DNA from: Sphingobacteriaceae bacterium UBA6709
GTDB lineage: Bacteria; Bacteroidota; Bacteroidia; Sphingobacteriales; Sphingobacteriaceae
Length of the DNA: 58,109 nucleotides
Reading direction: 5' to 3'
Assembly (NCBI GenBank): GCA_002454425.1
Contig: DKIV01000055.1
Coordinates: 1-58,109 of the forward strand
Positions 7,481 through 15,299 of this stretch are shown here, in pieces. A program made the translations under genes and the position numbers. Position 1 is the stretch's first letter, and the number at the start of each line of letters is the position of its first letter. The notes under the pieces were generated by a model. The model saw nothing but the letters and a program-made list of their open reading frames with translations, did no database searches and had not been told where the DNA came from.

Positions 7481-9403
7481 CTATTTTTTCGATGATTGCT
7501 TGAGTAGCCAATGAGAGAGGTCCTGCGCTGCTTTAAAATTTTCGTACTCTGCAGGAAGTTTTATCCCGTTTACGTACTCATTATACAACCATGGATCTCC
7601 TACAGCAAATACAGTACCCTTACCTATTTTGGCAGTCGCCATTACCACATCTTTGCCTTCAGTGAACACTGATTTAGCAGAACCTGTCAATTTGAGTGTA
7701 CTTATCTCCTTTATGTATAGCTGTTTGGCAGTTTTAAAAATGGCATTACCGCTAGGTACCATGAATTTTCCTACTTCGAAATCACGACCCTTAACAGCAT
7801 TTCGCTGGTCTTCGTTAAAATGGATACCAAACTTGCCTGCCAGTTTATTGAAATGTGTAAACTCACAATTACCAAAGTCGTTAGACATCAAGACCAATAC
7901 GCCTCCATTTTTTACCCAATTATATATCTCGTTCGCATCGGCATCAGAAACATAGTTTGGCGTGGCGCTCTCTTTCTCTGTATCAGGATCGACGATGATA
8001 TAGACATCAGACTTTTTTAGATTAGCTACCGTTGGAGCGACATCAAGACTATTAATTTTGGCTCCCGCGTAGTTGAACGCATTTCCCCAAAACCAGAATC
8101 CGCTATTGGCCTGATCTTCCCAATTATAGTGATAACGAACTGGCTGACCATTAGGCCCTTCTTTACGCTCATTATTGAAATAATAGTCTAGAGTCACTGT
8201 CTTTCCCAATCCCGGCTTAGGCTGAGCGGCAAGCTCCATTTCGTTAGCTGCCGACATAAATGCGCCCACACCCTTAGGGTCATTGGTGATTACTTTCTCT
8301 CTCATGTAGTAGTCGAAGCTTCCGTCACGGTAAGGCTTACCACCTAATCCCGAAACAGACACAGTTCCCTTAAGATTCACGCGGTCTGCATTTACAACCT
8401 CAACAAACTCTTTCTTCATTCCCTCATATCCTTTCGTCGCTGCCTTCATATATGACGCAGGAAGGTAACCCAATCTAACCCCCTTGGCAAAAGTATAAAC
8501 GAACATCGCTGAGGCTGAAGATTCGAAATAATTTCCTTTTCTATTGATTACCGGAGCGTCAAGCAAGTCTTTCCATACTCCGCTCTTCGCGTCCTGAACC
8601 TTCACCACTGCAGCTGCATAACGATGCAGGATAGCCAGTAATTTAGCCCGTCCCGGATGATTCTCCGGAAAATATGGAAGAGCATCGACTAAAGCCATTC
8701 CATACCATCCCATAGCACGAGCCCACACATGTGGAGAAAGACCGGTTTCCTTATTTGCCCAAAGCTGCTCCTTGGATTCGTCCCAGCCATGATACATCAA
8801 CCCTGTTTTAGGATCTCTGGAATGATTTTCCATATACACGAACTGATTGGTGATATCGTCAAAGGCCTTCAGGTCATTCATGATGTATGAATATTCAGCA
8901 TAGAATGGTTGTCCCATGTACAAGCCGTCAAGCCACATCTGATAAGGATAGATCTTCTTATGCCAAAAGCCTCCCTCCTTTGTTCGAGGTTGAACATCCA
9001 GCTGATTACGAAGAAGCTTCGCCGCTTTCAGATAGCGTGGAGCTCCTGTTACACGGTAAAGCAAAAGTAGTGCACGACCGTTCTTTATATGATCAATGTT
9101 ATGAGATTGATGATCATAGGTACGGATATCGCCGTCTGGAGTAACGAAGAAATCCATGCTTTTCTTGATATATTGAAAATAAGCAGGATTGGCAGTGCGC
9201 TGCCAGATACTTGAAATACCTTCGAGCAACACGCCCTGATCGTAGCTCCATTTAAATGGACGACCTACCCACAGCGAATCCGCCCAGATATCCATTACGG
9301 TATTAGCCATTCTTTCCGACAGAGGCTTTGTCTGCGCCGAAGCTTGCGCCAAAGGCATCACAAACATAATTGCCAGAACAATTATTAACACGTTTCTTTT
9401 CAT
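7481..9403 (-). CDS. GH105 unsaturated rhamnogalacturonyl/galacturonyl hydrolase with C-terminal DUF4350-like domain
   Basis: GH105 enzymes remove the 4,5-unsaturated uronic acid left at the non-reducing end by pectate or rhamnogalacturonan lyases. The 640-residue protein begins with a signal peptide (about 1-24, ending ASAQ), so it acts in the periplasm or at the surface. The alpha6/alpha6-barrel GH105 domain spans about 27-390. The motif MWLDGLYMGQPFYAEY contains the expected catalytic Asp, D159. Later GH105 segments are SPHVWARAMGWYGMALVD and ESSASAMFVY. The last ~230 residues resemble DUF4350 / glutamine-amidotransferase-like folds (YIIVDPDTE, NWVKNGGVLVLMSNDFGN) and are probably ancillary. 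Its 7-base spacing to the next dehydratase gene ties saccharification to uronate catabolism. Confidence 0.9.
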   Translation of the reverse strand: MKRNVLIIVLAIMFVMPLAQASAQTKPLSERMANTVMDIWADSLWVGRPFKWSYDQGVLLEGISSIWQRTANPAYFQYIKKSMDFFVTPDGDIRTYDHQSHNIDHIKNGRALLLLYRVTGAPRYLKAAKLLRNQLDVQPRTKEGGFWHKKIYPYQMWLDGLYMGQPFYAEYSYIMNDLKAFDDITNQFVYMENHSRDPKTGLMYHGWDESKEQLWANKETGLSPHVWARAMGWYGMALVDALPYFPENHPGRAKLLAILHRYAAAVVKVQDAKSGVWKDLLDAPVINRKGNYFESSASAMFVYTFAKGVRLGYLPASYMKAATKGYEGMKKEFVEVVNADRVNLKGTVSVSGLGGKPYRDGSFDYYMREKVITNDPKGVGAFMSAANEMELAAQPKPGLGKTVTLDYYFNNERKEGPNGQPVRYHYNWEDQANSGFWFWGNAFNYAGAKINSLDVAPTVANLKKSDVYIIVDPDTEKESATPNYVSDADANEIYNWVKNGGVLVLMSNDFGNCEFTHFNKLAGKFGIHFNEDQRNAVKGRDFEVGKFMVPSGNAIFKTAKQLYIKEISTLKLTGSAKSVFTEGKDVVMATAKIGKGTVFAVGDPWLYNEYVNGIKLPAEYENFKAAQDLSHWLLKQSSKK

Positions 9404-9478
9404 GAGAGTACTTTTAAATTTCTGAACTATTAAGTTTAAACCCGAAAAGATGATGCGCCTAATGCGCCACCTTCTCTG

Positions 9479-11161
9479 CTATTTTATTTTAAGTGTCTTG
9501 CTGCTGGCACCAAAATTATACTCCGCCAACTTCTTTGCTCCCTTTATCCTGGTACTTCCAACACTGATATTCGCATTCCTGTCACCATTTATGGAGAACA
9601 AAGATTCAACGCCATCATCATATATAACGTTGTTTATGCTGATATCCTTACTATTGGTAATATCAAAAACCGGATAATTGCCCTTAGTAATAAAACGAAT
9701 ATTGTTAAAGTTTATGCCCTGAGCCTCTTCCATTACTACAGCGCGTTCTGACTGAAGGGTCATATTGCTCAAATAAATCTGTTGAATGTTCATCTCAGGT
9801 AGTCCGCGAACAAATACGGCCTTTTCCGCTCCGTCGCATACTACATTATCAACATACAGCTTTCTGAACAAAGGGGTAGTCTCTGAGCGAACCACCGATA
9901 TTGGGGCCGGCGCAGCACGCTGCTCACCGTTCAGCGGTGCGGGAGACTTCGACTCATAATACATGTCGAACAGTATAGCTTCTGCTACAATGTCCTTCAT
10001 ATTAATATTACGCATATAAATATCTTCAACTACTCCTCCGCGTCCGCGGGTAGTTTTAAAACGAATGCCGATATCAGTACCCATGAATGTACAGTCGGTG
10101 ACGAAAATATTCTTTGCACCTCCCGACATTTCACTTCCTACAACAAAACCACCATGAGCATGGTATACTGTGCAATTACGGATCATCACGTTCTCGGTAG
10201 GCATACCACGCTTCCGTCCCTGCTCATCGCGCCCGGATTTAATACAAATGCCGTCGTCGCCCACATCAAAAGTACTATTCTCTATTAGGACATTCTTGCA
10301 TGACTCAAGATCCAGGCCATCGCCGTTTTGAGCGTACCATGGATTTTTAATATAGACATCCCGTATTGTGACGTCCTGACACATCAAAGGATGCACATTC
10401 CACGCTGGGGAGTTTTCAATGGTCAGCCCTTCAAGTAACACTTTCTTACAATTATTAAGGACCAAAAGATTTGGCCTCAGAAAGTCTTTAACTTCTTCGT
10501 ACGCGCTAAGGTCATTTCCAGGACGAACAGCACCCGGATGCTTCATCTTCGATCCCTTAAGCGATTGCTCTGACGGATACCAAATGTCCTTATCCTCGTC
10601 AACCACACCTCCGGAAACTACCAACTTTTTCCATTGCGCGCTGGTAAGCTTACTTTTTTTCACCATACGCCATGCGTCGCCATTACCGTCAATAATCCCT
10701 TGTCCTGTAAGCGCAACATTTTCCAGGTTGGTTCCGGATATGGGCGATTCATTACGAACAGCATCCAGACCCTCCCAATTGGTCTTTATAAGTTTATATT
10801 GCATCTTATCGCGAGTAAATGACAGCAAGGCATTGGGGGCTAAGTGCAAATTTATATTGCTCTTTAACACCACTGGTCCCGTAAGCCATTTCCCAGCAGG
10901 AATAAGGACGACGCCGCCGCCCTGCGCGGACGCATCTTCAATAGCCTTGTTAATACTGACAGTGTTAAGCGTATAGCCGTCGGCTACGGCGCCATATTTA
11001 ATAATATTAAAAGTATCAGTTTTAAAAACCGGGTATTGCACCGCAGGTAGCTTTTTAACAGGCCAGGGCATACCACTATTGGTCTGCGCACTTACAGTCG
11101 GTGTAAACAGATGAAAGAGTGCTATCGCCTGCACGCAGGCAAATATCCTTTTGTAGATCAT
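9479..11161 (-). CDS. GH28 polygalacturonase-type glycoside hydrolase
   Basis: GH28 enzymes hydrolyse alpha-1,4-galacturonosyl (or rhamnogalacturonan) linkages. The 560-residue product has a signal peptide (about 1-25, ending VSAQT), then the typical KYGAVADGYTLNT opening and right-handed beta-helix repeats. The GH28 catalytic elements are visible in order: NGDGLDLESC (the NxD site), VGDDGICIKSG (the DD pair), YHAHGGFVVGSE (the GHG-like site) and IGIRFKTTRG (the RxK substrate-binding site). The gene begins the run that continues 75 bases later with GH105 and the uronate genes. A 618-base gap with two inverted repeats precedes it. Exo- versus endo-action cannot be read from the sequence. Confidence 0.93.
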   Translation of the reverse strand: MIYKRIFACVQAIALFHLFTPTVSAQTNSGMPWPVKKLPAVQYPVFKTDTFNIIKYGAVADGYTLNTVSINKAIEDASAQGGGVVLIPAGKWLTGPVVLKSNINLHLAPNALLSFTRDKMQYKLIKTNWEGLDAVRNESPISGTNLENVALTGQGIIDGNGDAWRMVKKSKLTSAQWKKLVVSGGVVDEDKDIWYPSEQSLKGSKMKHPGAVRPGNDLSAYEEVKDFLRPNLLVLNNCKKVLLEGLTIENSPAWNVHPLMCQDVTIRDVYIKNPWYAQNGDGLDLESCKNVLIENSTFDVGDDGICIKSGRDEQGRKRGMPTENVMIRNCTVYHAHGGFVVGSEMSGGAKNIFVTDCTFMGTDIGIRFKTTRGRGGVVEDIYMRNINMKDIVAEAILFDMYYESKSPAPLNGEQRAAPAPISVVRSETTPLFRKLYVDNVVCDGAEKAVFVRGLPEMNIQQIYLSNMTLQSERAVVMEEAQGINFNNIRFITKGNYPVFDITNSKDISINNVIYDDGVESLFSINGDRNANISVGSTRIKGAKKLAEYNFGASSKTLKIK

Positions 11162-11431
11162 TCTGATTTCGTTTATTGATCGTTTAATTCGGTATTGGAT
11201 TTAATTATTCATTTCTATTGTGTATACGCCTGTCCAAACGCCGCCATCCCCGATCTTCTTAATCTTCTTTGTGGCATAAACGAAAAAACATCAACGAGAG
11301 CTGATAAATGGTAAATCAACTATCTCTTAACTGATTATCACAGGCATAAACCCGAATAATACCTTTCGCTTCTGTCACCCGAATTTAAGTTTATAGCAAT
11401 TGTACAGACTTTACATTTAAATAAAAATGAT

Positions 11432-11479
11432 TTGCATATAAATATTTACGCAATCGTTATCGGATATATTTATATGCAA
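11432..11479. promoter_or_regulatory. 14-bp perfect inverted repeat, candidate operator upstream of GH28
   Basis: The arms ttgcatataaatat (11432-11445) and atatttatatgcaa (11466-11479) are perfect complements separated by 20 bases. The spacer holds the partly symmetric core gcaatcgtt. It lies about 270-320 bases upstream of the GH28 start. A dimeric regulator of the pectin operon could bind here, or the repeat could form a stem-loop. No T-run favours a terminator. Confidence 0.45.
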
Positions 11480-11586
11480 GAGAGCGCTATCCCCTATGTG
11501 CTAAACCGCTAGCAAAGAATTCCCGAAAAGCAGGTCTAAGCACATAAGAAATCATCAGCGCAACTAAAAGCCGATCCCTCTAGTCT

Positions 11587-11754
11587 CGTACCTGTCACAT
11601 ATCAGCTTCGGGACAGCTTCCGCATAAATCAACCCTTAGCTAACCAATAGTTCACCCTAAGTCCACCTAAATGCGGAGAGGGTGGACTCAGGGTGAACTT
11701 CATCTTTACGATATGTTGATCTATGCGGAAGCTGTCTCGAAGCTGGTAGGTACG
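11587..11754. repeat. 168-bp nested inverted repeat (hairpin element)
   Basis: The outer arms 11587-11633 and 11715-11754 are complementary apart from a 7-nt insertion and three mismatches. The inner arms 11649-11667 and 11681-11699 pair over 19 positions with one G-U or mismatch. The element starts 25 bases past the pectate lyase stop. No T-run follows on the minus strand. An 18-base piece of the right arm (11734-11751) recurs inverted at 58086-58103 with 17 of 18 matches. It looks like a MITE- or REP-like dispersed element rather than a simple terminator. Confidence 0.75.
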
Positions 11755-11779
11755 AAATACGCCAGAGCTGCGTCAATAG

Positions 11780-13273
11780 CTACTGTTTTTCAGTGAGCGA
11801 TTTTACGAGGCTGTTGATGTAAACTTCAATATTATCATAGCCTGTGCTGAGATTGCGACCATTGCCATTTGCCACCTTAGGATCGAGCTTGTTGGCAATT
11901 TCCCAAACATCGGGCATGCCGTCGCCATCGGTATCCGCTAATATGGTTCCTGCTTTTAAGGTCGGCCAACCACCTACATCAGTTTGCGAATCAATAATAC
12001 CCTTGTACCCTGTTTTCGAGCCCGCGTATGTAGATGTACCGTTGCGAGTTTCTTCAATAATACGGGCATCCACAGCGTCTCGTTTAAAGCTGGCACCTGC
12101 AAGATCAAGAACTTTGGCATAAGCATTTTCAGCATTCTGCTCACTAATTTTCTCGAAAGCAACAGGAGCTACGAGCCGCACCATTGCTTCGGTGAGTCCC
12201 GAACCTGACTGATAATTCACACCGTTCTGCCAGTTACTAAGACTTACGGCACTATTTCCGAACACAAAGTTTCCATCGACGAAGAATTTGCCATATCCCG
12301 GCGCGTATTTTACAACATCCGCGGTCTCCATACTTACCTGGAGAATACGACGGTTAATACTAGCGGGGGTTGCCGGACCCGGCTTATAATAGTTGCCAAC
12401 GATATTATATTGACCATTCTCTCCGCCATAGGCGGAATTGCTGCGCCAGTTATAGATAACGTTGTTACGGTAATCTACCTGATCCTTGCCTTTCGGACTT
12501 GCGCCTGTGCCACTGCGATATCCACCATCAAAGCGCGGATTTCTGCTACCGTGATGTGCCAGCAGATTATGATGAAATGAAGCGTTTACACCACCCCAAA
12601 TAGCCCCGTAGCCATGGTCATCTTTTTCGTGGAACGACTTATTCAAGCTTTCACCAAGCAGGCAATACTGCATCGTGAAATCTCTATTGGCGTAAAACGA
12701 ACTGCACTCATCAATGGACCAACTCATTGAACAGTGATCAATGATAATCTTCTCATGATGGCGTCCCCAAAGGGCATCCTGCTCATTCTTGGTAAGATCG
12801 CCCATTCTGAAACGCATGAAACGGATAATAACATTATCGGCATCAACATTTACTTCATAGTTCTGGATACATACCCCATCGCCAGGAGCAGTTTGTCCGG
12901 CGATGGTAAGGTCGCCATTCTTTATCTGGATGCGACTTTTCAGGATGATATTTCCATCCACCTCAAAAACGACAATACGGGCTCCCGTAGCCTCTATAGC
13001 TGCGCGTAAGCTTCCGGGTCCTGAGTCATTGAGGTTTGTCACCTTGATGACTTTACCCCCACGGCCCCCTGTGGCGACTTTCCCATATCCTTCCGCACCG
13101 GGAAACGCTACCGCAGTTTCCGATACAGGCTTAGGAGCTTCTTCAGTAGCCGCTCCGGAACCATTCCCATTAGAGGAATAATTTGTATTATCTTTTTTGC
13201 ATGCAGTAATCAGCACCGCTGTTCCGAGATACAATAGAGTAAATGTGCATTTCAGCATTTTACTGTTTTTCAT
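11780..13273 (-). CDS. Pectate lyase (PL1-type) lipoprotein
   Basis: Pectate lyases cleave polygalacturonate by beta-elimination, producing the 4,5-unsaturated oligomers that GH105 and KduI handle. I chose the ATG at 13273 over the longer frame because it gives a clean lipoprotein signal (LITAC, C25, followed by KKDN). The 497-residue protein has a PL1 beta-helix: FPGAEGYGKVATGGRGGKV, SGPGSLRAAIEATGARIVVF, GDLTIAGQTAPGDG, IIIDHCSMSWSIDE and HHGSRNPRFDGG, with the conserved Arg. The C terminus has a DTDGDGMPDVWE calcium-binding/dockerin-like motif. The charged residues after the lipid Cys fit surface export. It stands alone, 465 bases from the DUF5123 gene. Confidence 0.9.
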   Translation of the reverse strand: MKNSKMLKCTFTLLYLGTAVLITACKKDNTNYSSNGNGSGAATEEAPKPVSETAVAFPGAEGYGKVATGGRGGKVIKVTNLNDSGPGSLRAAIEATGARIVVFEVDGNIILKSRIQIKNGDLTIAGQTAPGDGVCIQNYEVNVDADNVIIRFMRFRMGDLTKNEQDALWGRHHEKIIIDHCSMSWSIDECSSFYANRDFTMQYCLLGESLNKSFHEKDDHGYGAIWGGVNASFHHNLLAHHGSRNPRFDGGYRSGTGASPKGKDQVDYRNNVIYNWRSNSAYGGENGQYNIVGNYYKPGPATPASINRRILQVSMETADVVKYAPGYGKFFVDGNFVFGNSAVSLSNWQNGVNYQSGSGLTEAMVRLVAPVAFEKISEQNAENAYAKVLDLAGASFKRDAVDARIIEETRNGTSTYAGSKTGYKGIIDSQTDVGGWPTLKAGTILADTDGDGMPDVWEIANKLDPKVANGNGRNLSTGYDNIEVYINSLVKSLTEKQ

Positions 13274-13738
13274 AGAAGTGTTAGTTTTAGTATTTTTAAA
13301 GCAAGAGCGAGTTAGCACCAACTGCGATGCTATCAAACCAAGTATAGAAACAGATTAGATGAAGATGCCTACCGTCCCAAGCGAGACTAATCTTCGGGAT
13401 GAATATAGCTACGGAGTTACTTTCAAAAAAGACAACATGAGGCAACTCTCTCCTTTGTCCGTCCTAAACGTATCCTAATAATTACTTCCGCTACAGCTGT
13501 TGCAATATCATATTCAGTTATCTTATCACTATCGGAGAATCAAATCACTTGTCGAGCAACAAAGGCATAACAGCTATAATGTAATACAAATAACGATCCC
13601 CCCTATAATTGGATGCATAACCGGGAATGAAAATAATCTCCATCGCGGATATCATTCTTCAGAGAAAAAGATGCCCAATAAACAAAACAACCGGAGATTA
13701 GTAATCTCCGGTTGTGATTTAGACGCCTAAAAATGAAT
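13274..13738. other. 465-base gap between the DUF5123 and pectate lyase genes
   Basis: It contains the strong minus-strand terminator of the susCD operon (13677-13715) and otherwise no supportable ORF. The pectate lyase promoter should lie here. A weak match (TTTG, 19 bases, TAACTCGC on the minus strand, ending about 45 bases upstream of its ATG) has the right spacing but a poor -7 box. Confidence 0.7.
13677..13715 (-). terminator. Rho-independent terminator after the DUF5123 gene
   Basis: A 13-bp perfect stem (13687-13699 with 13703-13715) has a 3-nt loop. On the minus strand it is followed by the T-rich tail tttgtttatt. It lies 24 bases past the stop and ends the fecR/susC/susD/DUF5123 transcript, separating it from the pectate lyase gene. 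Confidence 0.85.
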
Positions 13739-15286
13739 TTATAATCTCCAACGAGGATCTCCCGCTGTGCTAGCTCCATTGAAGTTATTATCCTTAATTT
13801 TGAAGTTGCCACTGGCAGGATCGGTAAATAGCACATTGGACGCGGAAGAATATGTAGTTACTCCTGTAAACGGCAATGCAGAATCATCAAAATCACTAGT
13901 TTTAAAACTGTTCGTAACAGCATAACTTATATCCTTTGATACAGCAGTAATTGCAGCTTTTGTATATGCAAAAATACTATTGCTAATAGAAATAGCACTT
14001 ACACCACCTTTCTCTACACGAAGTACGAAGTTTCCTCCCACAAAAGAATTGTAGGTAGTACAATCAGTAATTAACAATGAGTTAGACGCTGTAGTAGAGT
14101 TATAACGAACCATACAACCTCCATAACTATTGATAGTACTGTTGCTTATAACAATATCATTAGCTTTACTACTTCCGTCAACCATTATAAGTCCATAACC
14201 ATTTTGACCTACATTATTAAAGATACAGTTGTTATAGACAATGCTATCCACAACAAAGGATGAACGCAAACGGATAGGTGCCGTTGTTAGGTTAGTAAAC
14301 GTACAATCATCCGTTGAGAATCGTCCCAAATGACCAGCTGCATTGATATTGAATAGATACGACGCATTTGTAACATTTACATTAACGATCTTCACGCTGT
14401 TAATATCTGTAGAAGCAGTCACTTTAAAAAGCTCTTTACCTGGAAGATTAATAGTGGCCTTTTGCGTACCTGGCCCCCCCTTAATTGTCACATCGACCCC
14501 AGATTTCAAGGTAAAGCCATCAGTAGGCATAAACGTCCCGTCACCCGCAAGAACGATAACCTCACCTGAAGAAGCAGCACTAACGGCAGCATTAAGATCA
14601 TCGCCAGTATTAAGAAAATAATCCCCTTCTACTCTGATCCTATAAGAACCGCGCACGTCATTACCTCTAAGCAGGTTGACCGTATAATTGGTATTATTCT
14701 GAAGATTGGAGACCACTTTCTGTCCCGCTAGTACTTCTGATGCTGAGATCGCAGACTTAGAAGCACTACCGCCATCCGGCACAACTTGTATATCGGTAAC
14801 AGTGCTACTCGCAGTCCAACGTATAGCAAGGCTACCAGGAGCAACCACTCCATTGTAAGTCATAAAATTGCGGAACAAGTTCTCTGCGGGAGTACGGAAA
14901 ACGAGGTTGGCATATTTAGAGTCACTCAGCTGAGCATCCGCAGAAATGGAGCGCAAACGAAAATAATAACGTGTATTTCCGGCTAAGCGATCAACAAGTA
15001 ATGATACTGAACCTTTAGCGGTGTCGGCTTTAATAGTATCACTAAGGGCTGGATTAGTGAAGTTTAAACTATCCTGACTGATTTCAAGAAAATATTGACT
15101 CACGCCTGAAATAGTTCTAAACTCAACTTTAGTAACCGGTGTTCCGTCAATGGCAGTAGCTTTTAAAGCTAAAGGGCGGAAGGTTCCGTTGAAAGAGGGA
15201 TCGCCGTCTTTCATGAAATCCTTCTCACAAGAGCTAAGTCCCAGACCCAGCACTGCTAATATTATATAGAGATTAAAGAGTTTCAT
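13739..15286 (-). CDS. Surface lipoprotein with Fn3-like and DUF5123/DUF4957-like beta-helix domains
   Basis: The 515-residue protein has a lipoprotein signal (LGLSSC, C20, then EKDF, fitting outer-surface export). Residues about 35-130 look like a fibronectin-III-type module (VEFRTISGVSQYFLEIS, GNTRYYFRLRSIS), with a second such stretch at about 140-215. Residues about 225-515 form a parallel beta-helix with pectate-lyase-like rungs (SGVDVTIKGGPGTQKATINLPG, IVISNSTINSYGG). This is the DUF4957/DUF5123 arrangement often found beside SusCD in pectin loci. It starts 13 bases after susD. It probably binds pectin at the cell surface; lyase activity is possible but no catalytic residues are identifiable. 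Confidence 0.8.
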   Translation of the reverse strand: MKLFNLYIILAVLGLGLSSCEKDFMKDGDPSFNGTFRPLALKATAIDGTPVTKVEFRTISGVSQYFLEISQDSLNFTNPALSDTIKADTAKGSVSLLVDRLAGNTRYYFRLRSISADAQLSDSKYANLVFRTPAENLFRNFMTYNGVVAPGSLAIRWTASSTVTDIQVVPDGGSASKSAISASEVLAGQKVVSNLQNNTNYTVNLLRGNDVRGSYRIRVEGDYFLNTGDDLNAAVSAASSGEVIVLAGDGTFMPTDGFTLKSGVDVTIKGGPGTQKATINLPGKELFKVTASTDINSVKIVNVNVTNASYLFNINAAGHLGRFSTDDCTFTNLTTAPIRLRSSFVVDSIVYNNCIFNNVGQNGYGLIMVDGSSKANDIVISNSTINSYGGCMVRYNSTTASNSLLITDCTTYNSFVGGNFVLRVEKGGVSAISISNSIFAYTKAAITAVSKDISYAVTNSFKTSDFDDSALPFTGVTTYSSASNVLFTDPASGNFKIKDNNFNGASTAGDPRWRL

Positions 15287-15299
15287 TTACAGATTTTTC

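Larger units (their letters stand above)
11162..11779. other. 618-base intergenic region upstream of the GH28 gene
   Basis: No credible ORF is present. The region holds a 14-bp perfect inverted repeat (11432-11479) and a 168-bp two-part inverted repeat (11587-11754), listed separately. The promoter and leader of the GH28-GH105-uronate transcript should lie between about 11162 and 11480. I saw no convincing match there to the Bacteroidetes promoter consensus. Confidence 0.8.

Noticed and set aside
10419..10976. 185-codon plus-strand frame opposite the GH28 gene
   Set aside because: It is antisense to a well-supported GH28 gene and shows no family motifs, signal peptide or membrane pattern.
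13491..13583. Inverted similarity tacagctgttgc ... gcataacagctata in the pectate lyase upstream region
   Set aside because: Only about seven contiguous bases pair and the arms are about 70 bases apart, which is within chance expectation in AT-rich intergenic DNA.
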